14,191 nucleotides of DNA from Nocardioidaceae bacterium (GTDB taxonomy: Bacteria > Actinomycetota > Actinomycetes > Propionibacteriales > Nocardioidaceae). A model generated the notes under the pieces. That model searched no databases. It was not told the origin of the DNA and worked only from the letters and a program-made list of their open reading frames with translations. How positions within the stretch are numbered: position 1 is the first letter of the stretch; each line of letters begins with the position of its first letter. This document shows, piece by piece, positions 13,742 through 14,191 of this stretch. The stretch spans positions 2,703 to 16,893 of the forward strand of contig JAGQUE010000364.1 of assembly GCA_020438665.1 (NCBI GenBank). The letters run 5' to 3'. Both the position numbers and the translations under genes were made by a program.

Positions 13742-14191
13742 ATGAACACCACCACCAGCCTCACCGCCCGCTCCCTCCGTCTCGCCGCCCTGGCCGTCCC
13801 GATGGCCGCCGCCCTCACCCTGGGCGCCGGCGCCGCGGCCCACGCCGACGACACCTTCGACCCCGCGCTGATCCAGGTCATGACGCTCGACCCGGGCGCT
13901 CTCGACACCGACCCGGTCGGTCCGGTCGGCCCCGGTGACCTGACCACCGACCCCGGCGACTGCGAGCAGACCGGCACCTGCGTCGACCCCGGCGACCCCG
14001 GCGACCCGGGCGATGAGGACCCGACGGTGCCCGAGGGCCCCGGTGACCTCACCACCGGCGACGACTGCGAGCAGACCGACACCTGCGGGGGCGGCGGCGA
14101 CGGCGGCGAGGAGCCCCAGCCCGAGCCCCAGCCCGAGCCCGAGCCGGTCGACCCGACCGAGCCCACGACGACGGACACCGGCGACGGCGGC
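13742..14191 (+). CDS. Secreted Cys-repeat, PE-rich protein, possible sortase substrate; C-terminus outside window
   Basis: 150 codons visible, open to the right edge. The signal peptide spans 1-35 (MNTTTSLTARSLRL, Ala-rich core, AHA before DD). The mature part is very acidic and rich in Gly, Asp and Pro. Two related units, GPGDLTT..DCEQTGTC (63-80) and GPGDLTT.DDCEQTDTC (99-115), each carry a CxxxxxC pair, and GDPGDPGD lies between them. PEPQPEPEPEP (125-135) resembles the Pro/Glu-rich wall-spanning stalks of anchored surface proteins. Its position behind a class F sortase suggests it is sorted by that enzyme, but the LPxTG-like signal would lie beyond the window, so this is inference. Translation should start at ATG 13742, given AGGAG six bases upstream. 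Confidence 0.8.
   Translation, partial: MNTTTSLTARSLRLAALAVPMAAALTLGAGAAAHADDTFDPALIQVMTLDPGALDTDPVGPVGPGDLTTDPGDCEQTGTCVDPGDPGDPGDEDPTVPEGPGDLTTGDDCEQTDTCGGGGDGGEEPQPEPQPEPEPVDPTEPTTTDTGDGG
13928..14086 (+). repeat. Imperfect internal duplication in the secreted-protein gene
   Basis: The blocks 13928-13981 and 14036-14086 both begin with GGCCCCGGTGACCT and end with the bases encoding DCEQT.TC; the second is 3 bases shorter. The period is 108 bases (36 codons). The similarity at DNA level suggests a recent in-frame duplication, and more units may follow beyond the window. Confidence 0.7.

Noticed and set aside
14110..14150. CCCGAGCC-type tandem bases near the right edge as a possible short-period repeat or CRISPR-like array.
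   Set aside because: They encode the Pro-Glu stalk of the last gene in frame; there are no spacers.

Overview
The window is GC-rich actinobacterial chromosome. The features pointing there are C/G-ending codons almost throughout, GTG starts, a SigE-family ECF sigma factor, a DUF1707-like envelope protein, a class F sortase and a C-terminal Ig-like domain of the kind common in Nocardioidaceae. Nocardioides or a close relative is my best guess, but this is inference from gene content only. I see no rRNA, tRNA, CRISPR array, transposase or phage gene. Coding density is high and no gene-free stretch exceeds 300 bases; the longest is 11188-11451.

Layout, left to right. (1) 1-815, minus: a partial multi-spanning membrane protein that runs off the left edge. 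(2) 968-2182, minus: a SigE-family ECF sigma factor followed by a single-pass membrane partner, probably its anti-sigma factor. (3) 2315-3477, plus: a VOC-fold protein translationally coupled to a lipoprotein alpha/beta hydrolase. (4) 3508-4524, minus: a double-SIS sugar-phosphate isomerase/deaminase-like protein. (5) 4649-6855, minus: a 14-TM DHA2-type drug exporter and a TetR regulator, with a tandem palindromic operator in front. (6) 6937-11187, minus: three envelope or secreted proteins, namely a DUF1707-like membrane protein, a seven-repeat FG-GAP propeller and a protein with carboxypeptidase-regulatory-like repeats. (7) 11452 to the right edge, plus: an ECF sigma factor fused to a zinc-finger anti-sigma-like segment, a TM helix and an extracytoplasmic BACON-like domain, then a class F sortase, then a partial secreted Cys-repeat/PE-rich protein that could be its substrate.

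The most interesting part is the right third. The membrane-tethered sigma factor is preceded by a 33-bp-arm inverted repeat, and the sortase Shine-Dalgarno sequence lies wholly inside a 13-bp hairpin stem. With the divergent secreted-protein genes, this looks like a self-contained cell-surface sensing and assembly module controlled at both the promoter and the RNA level. That functional reading is inference. Other regulatory signals are a conserved 26-bp dyad in front of both the SigE gene and the left-edge membrane gene, three genes with a TANNNT hexamer exactly 6 nt before the start codon (predicted leaderless mRNAs), and the tandem operator of the efflux operon.
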